A stretch of 58,096 nt of DNA from Selenomonas sp. (lineage in GTDB: Bacteria > Bacillota_C > Negativicutes > Selenomonadales > Selenomonadaceae), in the NCBI RefSeq assembly GCF_024699275.1, contig NZ_JAILPX010000143.1, forward strand, positions 1 to 58,096, read 5' to 3'. Shown piece after piece: positions 16,255 to 24,670 of the stretch. Numbering within the stretch: position 1 is the first letter of the stretch; each line of letters opens with the position of its first letter. The notes below the pieces were generated by a model. The model was not told the DNA's origin, did no database searches, and was given only the letters and a program-made list of their open reading frames with translations. Both the position numbers and the translations under genes were made by a program.

Positions 16255-16289
16255 CAAAAGGCTCCGCTCAGTTTGAGCGGAGCCTTTTG
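16255..16289. terminator. Bidirectional terminator between kdgT and recQ
   Basis: A perfect 16-bp repeat (CAAAAGGCTCCGCTCA / TGAGCGGAGCCTTTTG) with a three-base loop has A and T runs on its two sides. It sits between converging genes. Confidence 0.92.
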
Positions 16290-18071
16290 CTATTTATATG
16301 TATGGATGCAGTCCAAAAATTCCTGACCGTATTTTTCTAATTTCATTTCGCCGACACCCTTTACTGTCAGCATTTGCTCCAGAGTTTCTGGCTGGACGCG
16401 GCACATATCCTTGAGGGTGGCATCGGAGAAGACCACATAAGGCGGTACGTGTTCCCGGGTTGCAATTTCCTTGCGCAGATGACGCAGGTGATCGAATAGT
16501 TCCGGTGCTGCAGGCTCTTTGGGCTGTTCTGGTCTGGGAACAGCCTGCCATACCTTTTCCTGTCCTTTGAGTACGGGATAGGCTGCAGGCTTTAGCGTGA
16601 CTACGGGGAATTTACTTTCGGTAAGACCTAAGTAATCTGTGGCGATAAAGCGCTGAATCAGCAGTTTGATATCAGACAATGTTCGTTCTTTCATTAAGGC
16701 AAAGGTGGAAAGCTGGTCCAAATGCAGCTCTTTTACTCGTTTGTCGTTAGAACCTTTGAGTACTTGGGCTACGAGCGTCAAACCAAAGCGCTCGTGCATG
16801 CGGTAAACACAGGAAAAAACTTTTTGTGCATCAAGAGTAACGTCAAGCTTTTCCAGTCCAGCTTTACAGTTGCTGCAGTTATTGCAGAGAATGGCAGAAC
16901 TGGTATCGCCAAAGTAGCTGATGATAAAGTGGCGTAGGCATTCAGGGGTGTGACAATAATCCACCATCTTTTGCAGGGTGCCTAAGTTATGGGCTTTTCG
17001 CTCTTCGTTTTCAATGGATACATCGATAAGGTATTTCTGGGTCATTACATCCTGGGGGGAGTAGAGCAGAATGCAATTGCCAGGTTCGCCATCACGTCCG
17101 GCGCGTCCGGCTTCCTGATAATATGCTTCGATATTCTTGGGCATATTGTAATGGATGACATAGCGGACGTTGGATTTATCAATGCCCATGCCGAAGGCGT
17201 TGGTCGCTACAATGACCTGTATATTATCGTAAAGAAAATCGTCCTGGGCTTTATTGCGCTGTTTATCCGATAGGCCTGCATGATAACGGCCTACGGCAAA
17301 TTTTTTCTTTTTGAGATATTCGTAGAGGCTATCTACTTCTTTGCGGGTGGAGGCATAGATGATACCTGATTCATGGGGATGGCTTTTCAGATAGCGTTCA
17401 ATGAACTTCTTTTTATCTTCACCGCGGCGTACTTCGAAATAGAGATTGGGACGATCGAAGCCTGTCACATGAATTTGGGGCTGGTGCAGGTGCAAGAGGT
17501 TGATGATATCCTCTTTGACCTTTGGGGTGGCGGTGGCGGTGAAGGCGCTGACCAGCGGGCGGCGGGGGAGACTGACAATAAAGGATGCAATTTGCCGGTA
17601 GCTGGGACGAAAATCGTGTCCCCATTGGGAAAGACAATGTGCCTCATCCACCGCTACCATGGAGATTTCCTGCCGCTCGATGATGTAGCGAAAATAATCG
17701 GTGTCCAGCCGTTCCGGTGCCACGTAGATCAGCTTATAGCGGCCCGCGGCGATGGCGTTAAAACGAAGCCTGCTTTCCTCCAGAGTCAACTGGCTATTGA
17801 TATAGGTGGCCGGTACTCCCTGGTCCGACAAGGCATCTACCTGGTCTTTCATCAGGGAAATCAACGGGGAAATAACCAGTGTTATGCCCGGGAATACTAG
17901 GGCAGGAAGCTGAAAACAGATACTTTTACCTGCTCCGGTAGGCATGATGGCTAGGGTGTCGCAGCCACGCAGGAGACTTTCTACCACAGGCTTCTGGGCA
18001 GGGCGGAAGTCTGGATAGCCGTAGAATTTGCGCAGCAGTTTCTGCGCTTCGGCAAAATATGGATTGTCCAT
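16290..18071 (-). CDS. recQ: ATP-dependent DNA helicase RecQ
   Basis: The 593-residue protein is a 3'-5' superfamily 2 DNA helicase used in recombination and repair. Order: helicase lobe 1 with Walker A PTGAGKS (44-50) and the DEAH box VDEAHCLSQWGHDF (141-154); lobe 2 with GMGIDKSNVRYVIHY and QEAGRAGRDGEPG; a zinc site with cysteines in HTPECLRHF and LCNNCSNC; a winged helix; and a C-terminal HRDC domain (about 520-590). Length is that of a full RecQ. It is monocistronic on the minus strand, convergent with kdgT. Confidence 0.96.
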   Translation of the reverse strand: MDNPYFAEAQKLLRKFYGYPDFRPAQKPVVESLLRGCDTLAIMPTGAGKSICFQLPALVFPGITLVISPLISLMKDQVDALSDQGVPATYINSQLTLEESRLRFNAIAAGRYKLIYVAPERLDTDYFRYIIERQEISMVAVDEAHCLSQWGHDFRPSYRQIASFIVSLPRRPLVSAFTATATPKVKEDIINLLHLHQPQIHVTGFDRPNLYFEVRRGEDKKKFIERYLKSHPHESGIIYASTRKEVDSLYEYLKKKKFAVGRYHAGLSDKQRNKAQDDFLYDNIQVIVATNAFGMGIDKSNVRYVIHYNMPKNIEAYYQEAGRAGRDGEPGNCILLYSPQDVMTQKYLIDVSIENEERKAHNLGTLQKMVDYCHTPECLRHFIISYFGDTSSAILCNNCSNCKAGLEKLDVTLDAQKVFSCVYRMHERFGLTLVAQVLKGSNDKRVKELHLDQLSTFALMKERTLSDIKLLIQRFIATDYLGLTESKFPVVTLKPAAYPVLKGQEKVWQAVPRPEQPKEPAAPELFDHLRHLRKEIATREHVPPYVVFSDATLKDMCRVQPETLEQMLTVKGVGEMKLEKYGQEFLDCIHTYK

Positions 18072-18095
18072 TGAAAAACACCTATTTCTAATGCA

Positions 18096-18124
18096 AATTT
18101 AATCTTTTTCTCATAGAATTACAA
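18096..18124 (-). promoter_or_regulatory. Candidate recQ promoter
   Basis: On the minus strand, TTGTAA (18124-18119), a 17-base spacer and TAAATT (18101-18096) lie 24 bases before the recQ start. Weak match to consensus. Confidence 0.35.
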
Positions 18125-18225
18125 CGTATCTATTTTATCATAGAATTCATTGACTTGCGCTGCGAAACGGTAAGTTTATGGTAGAATAAAGATGTGAATG
18201 GAAATCATATTGGGGAGGAATCTTC

Positions 18226-19638
18226 ATGAAATCAAAACCTTGGCTGAAGGCTGGTGTGCCTTTGGTTGCCCTTCTGGTGGCAAGTCCCGGGGCTCAAGCC
18301 GCAGAGTTGAGTCTGCAGGAAGCCATCAATATGGCACTTTCGCAGAATACAGGCATTAAAGTTACGCAAAAAGGAGAGGATACGGCGAAGTATGCACTGG
18401 AAGAAGCCCGAGGGAATAATGGTTTCAGTGTGGGGCTGAGCGACAGCCTTTCCACCAGTAAAAATAATGGCGCTGATCGGCAGGACAGCAATAGCCTGAG
18501 TTTGACGGGAAAACTTCCGCTGTATAGTGGTGGCAAGAATCAGGCCAATATCAAAAAGGCAAAGATGGGAGTGGAATCTGCCAGTCTCGAGACCCAGCGG
18601 GCTCGGGAAGATTTGAAACTCAAGGTCATCAAAGCCTATTATGATGCACTGGAAGCAAAAAAAACGGTGGCTGTGCGCCAGGAAACTGCAGATAAGTATC
18701 AGGAACATTATACGAATGTCAGTCAGCTCTATGCAGCTGGTTCCAAGGCAAAAATCGATGTTATCCGCTCTCAGGTGGAATTAAGCGATGCCCGACAGAA
18801 TCTGATAAAGGCAGAGAACAGCTATGAGGTGGATTTGGCTATTTTGCGGAATTACCTCAATATCGACCGCAGTGAACCCTTGCAGCTTACCACGGATTTT
18901 TCTTACCTGCCCTTTGGTCAGGATATGGGAACATGCCTCGATTATGCCTATAGCAACCGCAAGGATTTGCTGGTGGATAAGAAAAAATGGGAACAGCAGG
19001 AGCAGGCCATTAAGGCAGCACGGTCGGGTTATTTACCCAGTTTGAATCTTTCTGTGGGCCTAAGTGAAAGCCAGCGTTTTCATCCCGATAGCGATAACAG
19101 CCATGGAACTTCAGCAACTTTGGGGCTGAGCTGGGATATCTTCGACAGCGGTGTGACCAGGGCTCAGGTAAAGACAGCGGAAACCAGCCGGGATGTGGCC
19201 AAGCTCAATTATCTTAAAGATAAAGAACAGATTGATCTGGATGTGCGGCAGGCTTATTACAATATGCGGGAAGCCGAAAAGCGCTTCAATTCTACCCAGG
19301 ATGCAGTGCACCAGGCCGAGGAAGATGCCTTTATAGCCCGTGAGAAATATCGTGCGGGAGAAGGGTTGATGCTGGATATCATTGATGCACAGGAAGCCTT
19401 GTCCACAGCCAGGTTGAACTATATCAGCGCACAGTATGATTACGCCCGCTATAAGGCCACGGTGGAAAATGCCATGGGGATTGAACTCACCCCAGAGGAA
19501 AAGGAGGCTGCATCCCATTTGGACACGGATGCAGACCGGGCGTTGTCCCAGTCTGAGTTGGGCAGCAGTAATGATACGACGGCGGACAGCAGCCGTAACG
19601 TAGCCGATGAACTGGCAGGAAATGAGGGAAATCAATGA
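18226..19638 (+). CDS. TolC-family outer-membrane efflux protein
   Basis: The 470-residue protein has a signal peptide (about 1-25, cut after AQAA) and the duplicated OEP repeat structure of TolC: long coiled-coil helices such as SLETQRAREDLKLKVIKAYY and, in the second half, DLDVRQAYYNMREAEKRF, with the ends of beta strands PLYSGG and WDIFDSGVTRAQ. As a trimer it forms an outer-membrane and periplasmic duct. A polar, acidic tail (about 420-470, rich in Ser, Asp and Asn) extends beyond the normal fold. GGGGAGG precedes ATG. It overlaps the adaptor gene by 4 bases. An extended -10-like TGGTAGAAT at 18179-18187 may start the operon. Its presence shows a diderm envelope. Confidence 0.93.
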   Translation: MKSKPWLKAGVPLVALLVASPGAQAAELSLQEAINMALSQNTGIKVTQKGEDTAKYALEEARGNNGFSVGLSDSLSTSKNNGADRQDSNSLSLTGKLPLYSGGKNQANIKKAKMGVESASLETQRAREDLKLKVIKAYYDALEAKKTVAVRQETADKYQEHYTNVSQLYAAGSKAKIDVIRSQVELSDARQNLIKAENSYEVDLAILRNYLNIDRSEPLQLTTDFSYLPFGQDMGTCLDYAYSNRKDLLVDKKKWEQQEQAIKAARSGYLPSLNLSVGLSESQRFHPDSDNSHGTSATLGLSWDIFDSGVTRAQVKTAETSRDVAKLNYLKDKEQIDLDVRQAYYNMREAEKRFNSTQDAVHQAEEDAFIAREKYRAGEGLMLDIIDAQEALSTARLNYISAQYDYARYKATVENAMGIELTPEEKEAASHLDTDADRALSQSELGSSNDTTADSSRNVADELAGNEGNQ

Positions 19639-20771
19639 AGTTTAAGTTCAACTGGAAAATAAAAGCCGCTCTGGCAGCAGTGGTGTTGATTGCTGCTGCT
19701 ATCTACGGTTATCAATACTATCAGGGGCAGCAGGAAGCGAAAAAGGCAGCAGCTGTGGAAACCGTACCGGTTACCCGGATGAATGTGAAATCTACGGTGT
19801 CAGCGACGGGAACCATTCGCCCGGTCAACAGTGTGGAAGTGAGTTCTAAGGTCACGGCCCGCATAAAATCTGTTCTGGTCAAGGAAAATGATACCGTGAC
19901 GGCGGGGCAGATCATCGCTACGCTGGATGCTACGGACTATGAGGAGAAGCGCAATCAGGCGCAGTATAAGGTCAGCAACACCAAGGCTAAATATGACCGA
20001 GCGAAGTATCTCTATAGCATAGGGGCAGATACTCAGGAGGAGTTGGAAGATGCCAAGATGAATTACGATACGGCTGTATCGGCTTTGGCGGAATCCCAGT
20101 CCAACATGAATGAAATGACCATTGTGGCCCCCATGTCCGGTGTAGTGGTGGGAGAACCGCAGACACCTGGCACCATGGCTGTGCAGGGCAATAGCAGTCC
20201 TACAGTAATCATGCGGATTGCAGATATGTCCAGTAAGCAGATTTTGGCCAAGGTGGATGAAACGGATATCGGCAATGTGAAGGTGGGGCAAGCTGCAACC
20301 TTTACGGTGGATAGTTTCAATGGCAAGACCTTTACGGCAAAAGTGTCCAAGATTTCCCAGACCGATACCAGTAACAGCTGGAATGTCAATACATCCTCCA
20401 GCAGCAGTTCTTCCAGCAGTTCAACAGCTAGTGTCATCTATTATTATGTGACGCTGGATGTGGATGATCCGGATAATTTGCTGCTGCCATCCATGACGGC
20501 GCGGGTGGAAATCAACACCGCTGAGAAAAATGATGCATTGGTGATACCTCTTTCCACCTTGAAAACAGATACCAATGGATCTTACGTCATTGTGAAAAAT
20601 GCGGATGGATCCCAGGAAAACCGTTATGTGTCCACGGGAATCTATAGCGATGAATACGTGGAGATATTGGATGGTCTTGAAGAAGGGGAACAGGTGGTCA
20701 GTACCTATGTAGCAAAGGGGACGAAGACAAGCTCAAAAAAGAACGACCGTGGCGGCCCACCACCCATGTGA
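19635..20771 (+). CDS. MacA/HlyD-type periplasmic adaptor protein
   Basis: This 378-residue membrane fusion protein has an N-terminal anchor helix (about 10-26), paired lipoyl halves (VSSKVTARIKSVLVKENDTV and PMSGVVVGEPQTPGTM), a short helical hairpin between them, a beta-barrel domain and a membrane-proximal domain (ALVIPLSTLKTDTNGSYVIV). It bridges the TolC-like duct and the inner-membrane MacB-like transporter. A run of ten serines near residues 255-265 interrupts the beta-barrel region. It overlaps tolC upstream and ends 19 bases before the ATPase start. The substrate (macrolide, peptide or glycolipid) is unknown. Confidence 0.92.
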   Translation: MKFKFNWKIKAALAAVVLIAAAIYGYQYYQGQQEAKKAAAVETVPVTRMNVKSTVSATGTIRPVNSVEVSSKVTARIKSVLVKENDTVTAGQIIATLDATDYEEKRNQAQYKVSNTKAKYDRAKYLYSIGADTQEELEDAKMNYDTAVSALAESQSNMNEMTIVAPMSGVVVGEPQTPGTMAVQGNSSPTVIMRIADMSSKQILAKVDETDIGNVKVGQAATFTVDSFNGKTFTAKVSKISQTDTSNSWNVNTSSSSSSSSSSTASVIYYYVTLDVDDPDNLLLPSMTARVEINTAEKNDALVIPLSTLKTDTNGSYVIVKNADGSQENRYVSTGIYSDEYVEILDGLEEGEQVVSTYVAKGTKTSSKKNDRGGPPPM

Positions 20772-20790
20772 GGAAGGCGGTAAGAATGCG

Positions 20791-21513
20791 ATGACAAATC
20801 AAAATGCACGTATAGCCACCATCCAACTAAAGGACATCAAAAAGCTTTACAAGATCGGCGGTGAAACGGTGGCGGCTTTAGATGGCATTACCACCAATAT
20901 CTATCAGGGCGAATTTGCTGCCCTGATGGGACCATCTGGTTCTGGAAAGTCCACTTTGATGAATATTTTGGGCTGCCTTGACCGTCCGACGGTCGGTTCG
21001 TATAAATTGGATGGTCAGGAGGTTGCAGGTCTTAGCGATGATGAGCTGGCTGTGACCCGAAATAAAAAAATCGGTTTTGTGTTTCAGAATTTCAATCTGT
21101 TATCCCGAATTTCTGCTTTGGAAAATGTCGCTCTGCCGCTGGTATATTCGGGGATAGGCCGCAAAGAACGCCTGGAGCGGGCCATGCATTTTCTGGATGC
21201 TGTGGGGTTAGCGGATCGGGCGGAACATCAACCCAATGAACTTTCCGGTGGTCAGCGGCAGCGGGTGGCAATCGCCAGGGCCCTGGTCAATGACCCGCAT
21301 ATCATTATGGCCGATGAACCAACGGGAAATCTGGATACGAAATCCACGAAAGAAATCATGGAAATCTTTCAAAAGATGCACGGTATGGGGCGTACCATAA
21401 TTCTCGTTACTCATGAACCGGAAATCGCTGCTTGTGCCAGCCGGCAGCTTCTGGTTCGGGATGGAAAAATCACCAGGGATGAGGGAAGGGGCGTGGTTAT
21501 GGATGTTATTTAG
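20791..21513 (+). CDS. MacB/LolD-type ABC transporter ATPase
   Basis: The 240-residue ATPase has Walker A GPSGSGKST (47-55), the Q loop in FVFQNFNLL, the signature LSGGQRQRVAIARAL, Walker B IIMADEPTGNLD and the H-loop His in LVTHEPE. It is the nucleotide-binding part of a split MacB system; in E. coli MacB it is fused to the permease. I chose ATG 20791, downstream of AGGAAGG, as the in-frame start at 20749 lies in the adaptor gene and adds a charged, nonconserved leader. It overlaps the permease gene by 11 bases. Confidence 0.93.
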   Translation: MTNQNARIATIQLKDIKKLYKIGGETVAALDGITTNIYQGEFAALMGPSGSGKSTLMNILGCLDRPTVGSYKLDGQEVAGLSDDELAVTRNKKIGFVFQNFNLLSRISALENVALPLVYSGIGRKERLERAMHFLDAVGLADRAEHQPNELSGGQRQRVAIARALVNDPHIIMADEPTGNLDTKSTKEIMEIFQKMHGMGRTIILVTHEPEIAACASRQLLVRDGKITRDEGRGVVMDVI

Positions 21514-22720
21514 TGAAAGCTTCCAGATGGCGCTGACCTCTCTTTATGCCAATAAAATGCGCAGCCTGTTGACCATGCTGGGCATCATTATCGGTGTGGG
21601 GGCTGTTATCGCCCTGGTATCCGTAGGCATGGGGGTACGCAGCAATGTCACCAACTCCATTGCCAGCCTGGGATCCAATATGCTGATCATCTCACCGGGT
21701 TCCTCTAATCGTGGTGGCGTTCGGGGGGCAGCGGGGTCCATGCAGACGTTGAAATACGATGATGCAAAGGCTATAAAAGAAAAGATCAAAAACATCGATT
21801 ATGTTTCGCCATCGGTGTCCTCATCCTATCAAATCGTCTATGGCAATAACAACTGGAAGACCAGTGTGCAGGGGGTAACAGCAGAATTTATGGCTATCCG
21901 CTCCCTGACCATCAGTAACGGCTCCTTTGTTTCCACAGATGATATGAATAAGCGTAATCGTGTGGCGGTTATCGGTACCACCGTTGCGGCAAATCTCTTT
22001 GGCAAGGATAATCCGGTGGGAAAGAATATCCGCATTAATAATCAGCCCTATAAAGTCATTGGTCTTTTGGAATCCAAAGGCCAATCTTCTGTGGGACAGG
22101 ATCAGGATGATGTGATTTATATTCCGTTGACCACTGCCCAGGAACGTATGCTGGGGATTACCTATGTCCAGTCCATCAATGTGCAGGTTTCCAGTCAGGA
22201 AAAGATGGATCAGGTGCAGGCTGAAATCGAGAATCTTCTGCGCTCCCGTCATCATATCGTTACGGGCAAGGATGATGACTTCAATGTCCGCAACCTTACC
22301 AGCCTGATGGAGACAGTAAATCAGTCCACGTCCATGCTGACGTTATTATTAGGAGCCATAGCAGGGATTTCTCTGATTGTTGGTGGTATAGGCATCATGA
22401 ATATCATGATGGTATCCGTAACAGAGCGGACACGGGAAATCGGTATCCGCAAGGCATTGGGGGCCACTTTCATGAACATCATGATTCAGTTTCTCATTGA
22501 ATCCATGGTCATTGGTATTGTGGGGGGGCTTATCGGCATCGTTATCGGCTGTGCCGCTTCTAAATTGATTGCTCAGCTCGGTAATTTCACTACGGTGATT
22601 ACCCTTACCCCCATCATCATATCCTTCTTGTTTTCTGTGGGCATAGGCCTTTTCTTCGGCATCTATCCGGCCAGGAAAGCAGCCAAACTCGATCCCATAG
22701 AAGCCTTGCGTTACGAATAA
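21503..22720 (+). CDS. MacB-type ABC transporter permease
   Basis: The 405-residue permease has an N-terminal membrane helix (SLLTMLGIIIGVGAVIAL), a large periplasmic MacB_PCD domain (about 50-270) and three C-terminal helices of the FtsX fold (RTREIGIRKALGA and IYPARKAAKLDPIEALRYE are family hallmarks). The start at ATG 21503 fits the usual MacB permease start FSESFQMALTSLYANKMRSL; the longer frame from 21413 is embedded in the ATPase gene. Together with the three preceding genes it makes a complete tripartite exporter. A strong terminator follows. Confidence 0.93.
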   Translation: MLFSESFQMALTSLYANKMRSLLTMLGIIIGVGAVIALVSVGMGVRSNVTNSIASLGSNMLIISPGSSNRGGVRGAAGSMQTLKYDDAKAIKEKIKNIDYVSPSVSSSYQIVYGNNNWKTSVQGVTAEFMAIRSLTISNGSFVSTDDMNKRNRVAVIGTTVAANLFGKDNPVGKNIRINNQPYKVIGLLESKGQSSVGQDQDDVIYIPLTTAQERMLGITYVQSINVQVSSQEKMDQVQAEIENLLRSRHHIVTGKDDDFNVRNLTSLMETVNQSTSMLTLLLGAIAGISLIVGGIGIMNIMMVSVTERTREIGIRKALGATFMNIMIQFLIESMVIGIVGGLIGIVIGCAASKLIAQLGNFTTVITLTPIIISFLFSVGIGLFFGIYPARKAAKLDPIEALRYE

Positions 22721-22733
22721 TTTTTATCAAGTG

Positions 22734-22776
22734 AAAAACTGTTGTAATGGATTGGAGAGTCATTACAACAGTTTTT
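22734..22776. terminator. Bidirectional terminator after the MacAB-TolC operon
   Basis: A perfect 16-bp stem (AAAAACTGTTGTAATG / CATTACAACAGTTTTT) with an 11-base loop. It lies between convergent genes and has T runs on both exits. Confidence 0.9.
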
Positions 22777-22792
22777 GCTTAATAAAGTAATG

Positions 22793-23434
22793 TTATTTCA
22801 GAAATAGCATAAGTATTGCTGTTATCGTAAAATAAGGACCATACGCAAAGGTATCGGTCTTTTTTTTATGCTTGAACTTTAGCAGCAGAAAGGCTCCTAT
22901 ACCACCGGCAATCAATCCCATGGTTATTACATCGGCAAGCTGGTGAATGCCTAGCCATAAACCTAAAGCTGCAATCAATTTGATATCACCGCCGCCTATA
23001 CCGCCGTGGGTAAGAAAGGTCAAAAGTAAGAACAGCGCACCGCCGCCTAATGCGGCAATCAGATGGTCGAAAAGGGGTAATCCGTTGAGAAGCAATGAAA
23101 ACAACCCGAAAAGTGCAAAGGGAATTAGCATGACATCAAAAATAACCTGTTGTTCGCAATCTGTGATGGTAAAAAGGATGAGGAAATAGATAAACAATAA
23201 GTGGGAAATAGTGATCGGAACTGTGGTGGGGCTGAATAGCAGCCAGAAAGTAAAGAGAATTCCAAGACTCGCGACAAGATAAAGGGGCCTTTTTTGTGCT
23301 TGTGAAAAAGCTTGGTGGGGGAAAGTCAGGATCTCCTGTTTTTGCCGATAAAGTTTTGTAATCCAACGATTTCCCCAGAAAGAACCTAGGAGTGCAAAGC
23401 TTATTGCGGTTATAATTTTTAGTATAAACGCCAT
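22793..23434 (-). CDS. cpaA: Type IV prepilin peptidase (A24, TadV/CpaA-like)
   Basis: The 213-residue polytopic membrane protein (about six helices) carries the aspartate-protease residues of family A24: the first Asp in LFTITDCEQQVIFD and the second in GGIGGGDIKLIAALG. It lacks the cytoplasmic methylation domain of full PilD, as in TadV/CpaA. It should cleave the Flp prepilin and the TadE-like pseudopilin of the adjacent operon. It is transcribed away from that operon. Its GGAGG ribosome site, 9 bases from ATG, lies inside an inverted repeat (see 23444-23472), so translation may be controlled. Confidence 0.88.
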   Translation of the reverse strand: MAFILKIITAISFALLGSFWGNRWITKLYRQKQEILTFPHQAFSQAQKRPLYLVASLGILFTFWLLFSPTTVPITISHLLFIYFLILFTITDCEQQVIFDVMLIPFALFGLFSLLLNGLPLFDHLIAALGGGALFLLLTFLTHGGIGGGDIKLIAALGLWLGIHQLADVITMGLIAGGIGAFLLLKFKHKKKTDTFAYGPYFTITAILMLFLK

Positions 23435-23443
23435 GAAATATCA

Positions 23444-23472
23444 CCTCCATAATAGTTTATCGGTTATGGAGG
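23444..23472 (-). promoter_or_regulatory. Hairpin sequestering the cpaA ribosome-binding site
   Basis: A perfect 9-bp repeat (CCTCCATAA / TTATGGAGG, 11-base loop) on the minus strand pairs an anti-Shine-Dalgarno arm with the cpaA GGAGG. Nothing else in the cpaA leader offers an alternative ribosome site. Confidence 0.6.
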
Positions 23473-23575
23473 CGATTTGCAAATAATAGGGGATTAGGTC
23501 CTGTTTTTTAATTGGCTTTAGTTTGTGTATTTGTATGAAATTTTACTGCAATTTACAAAAAATAGTAAATATGGA

Positions 23576-23605
23576 TTGACTATAATCGAATAGTGGTGAT
23601 ATATT
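23576..23605 (+). promoter_or_regulatory. Candidate promoter of the Tad pilus operon
   Basis: TTGACT (23576-23581), an 18-base spacer and TATATT (23600-23605). The leader to cpaB would be about 115 bases; I recognise no riboswitch or gene in it. The rest of the 293-base gap between cpaA and cpaB is AT-rich without further clear signals. Confidence 0.5.
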
Positions 23606-23727
23606 GTTACTGTAATTATTAAAAGACAATTAAAAACATATGAGGCGTATAATTGAGCGTTAGAGACCATAAACCTAATTGGTGTATAGAACGTTTTTCG
23701 GTTGCTCATGATGAGGGGCGGAGATAA

Positions 23728-24669
23728 ATGAAAAAGTGGTTGTTAGAAACGAAATTTACGTATAGGCAGTGGGTGTCACTAGCTGTCTTAGTCAGTTCTT
23801 TGCTGGGAGTGCTGGTATATATGTCACTATCCGGGGCAGAAACGGCTGCACAAAATGCGCCTAAGCCAGAACTGGTGAAGGTGGTGATGGCCAAGCAGGA
23901 TATTCCTGAGCATACCATCATCCAAGAAAATATGTTGAAAGTAGTAGAGATGCCGGTGGATGTAGTACCTGCTGAGGCAATACAGGAAATCAGGGAAGTC
24001 GCGGGCAGTCCAGCTAGTGTAGCGATACAACAGGGGGATATTCTCACTACAAAAAAAGTTTATGCTGATGTCCGCATGGCTGGATTTACGGGGATGATTC
24101 CACCAAACTGTCGTGCGGTTTCGGTAGCGATTACGGATATTACCGGTGTTTCCGGTTTTGCGAAACCAGGCGATTATGTGGATGTAATGGTGGTTTCAGG
24201 AACGAGGGAAACCGGTTTGCGAGGGGAAGTCCTCCTGCAAAATGTGCAGCTGTTGGGCATTAATCGGAAAGGTGGTTCAACGGCTGCTGAGGCTGACAAA
24301 AAGTCTACAAGCGAGGAGAATACTGATGGAGATATCAGTATTCAAGGCAGTCGCGATACTATGGCAACCGCTACGTTGGCCTTACCGTTGGATGAGGCGT
24401 TGAAAGTAGCGACGGCCTCTCAAAAGGGAATAATTTATCTGGTGCTTCGCCCTGTGGCACCTACGGATATCTTTACGGTTGATACGGAGTATAGGATTCC
24501 GGCTGAAGGGAATGCTGCCGTGACGCCTAAGGTCAGTGCGCCAGTGCCAGCACCTGCAGCTGCCCCTGCACCGACAGCTCCAGCGGTAAATATTCAACCG
24601 GCTCCGCAAGCAGTGCATAGGAGTGGCGTAGAAATCATTCGTGGTACGAAGAATCACAGGGAGGGCTAA
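23728..24669 (+). CDS. cpaB: Flp pilus assembly protein CpaB (RcpC), SAF domain
   Basis: The 313-residue protein has an N-terminal membrane helix (about 14-32), a SAF domain (VVMAKQDIPEHTIIQENMLK) and the RcpC-type domain with MIPPNCRAVSVAITDITGVSG and GDYVDVMVVSGTR. CpaB/RcpC sits in the periplasm and works with the secretin of Tad pili. The C-terminal 45 residues are a Pro/Ala-rich tail (PAPAAAPAPTAP) that may bind the cell wall. GGGGCGGAG precedes ATG. It is the first gene of the Tad operon and ends one base before the secretin start. Confidence 0.92.
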   Translation: MKKWLLETKFTYRQWVSLAVLVSSLLGVLVYMSLSGAETAAQNAPKPELVKVVMAKQDIPEHTIIQENMLKVVEMPVDVVPAEAIQEIREVAGSPASVAIQQGDILTTKKVYADVRMAGFTGMIPPNCRAVSVAITDITGVSGFAKPGDYVDVMVVSGTRETGLRGEVLLQNVQLLGINRKGGSTAAEADKKSTSEENTDGDISIQGSRDTMATATLALPLDEALKVATASQKGIIYLVLRPVAPTDIFTVDTEYRIPAEGNAAVTPKVSAPVPAPAAAPAPTAPAVNIQPAPQAVHRSGVEIIRGTKNHREG

Positions 24670-24670
24670 A

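Noticed and set aside
20391..20431. The serine codon run as a tandem DNA repeat.
   Set aside because: Codons are mixed and no exact unit repeats, so it is a protein-level feature.
23606..23727. A cyclic-di-GMP riboswitch in the Tad operon leader.
   Set aside because: The leader is about 115 bases but lacks the conserved GEMM core; pairing is weak.
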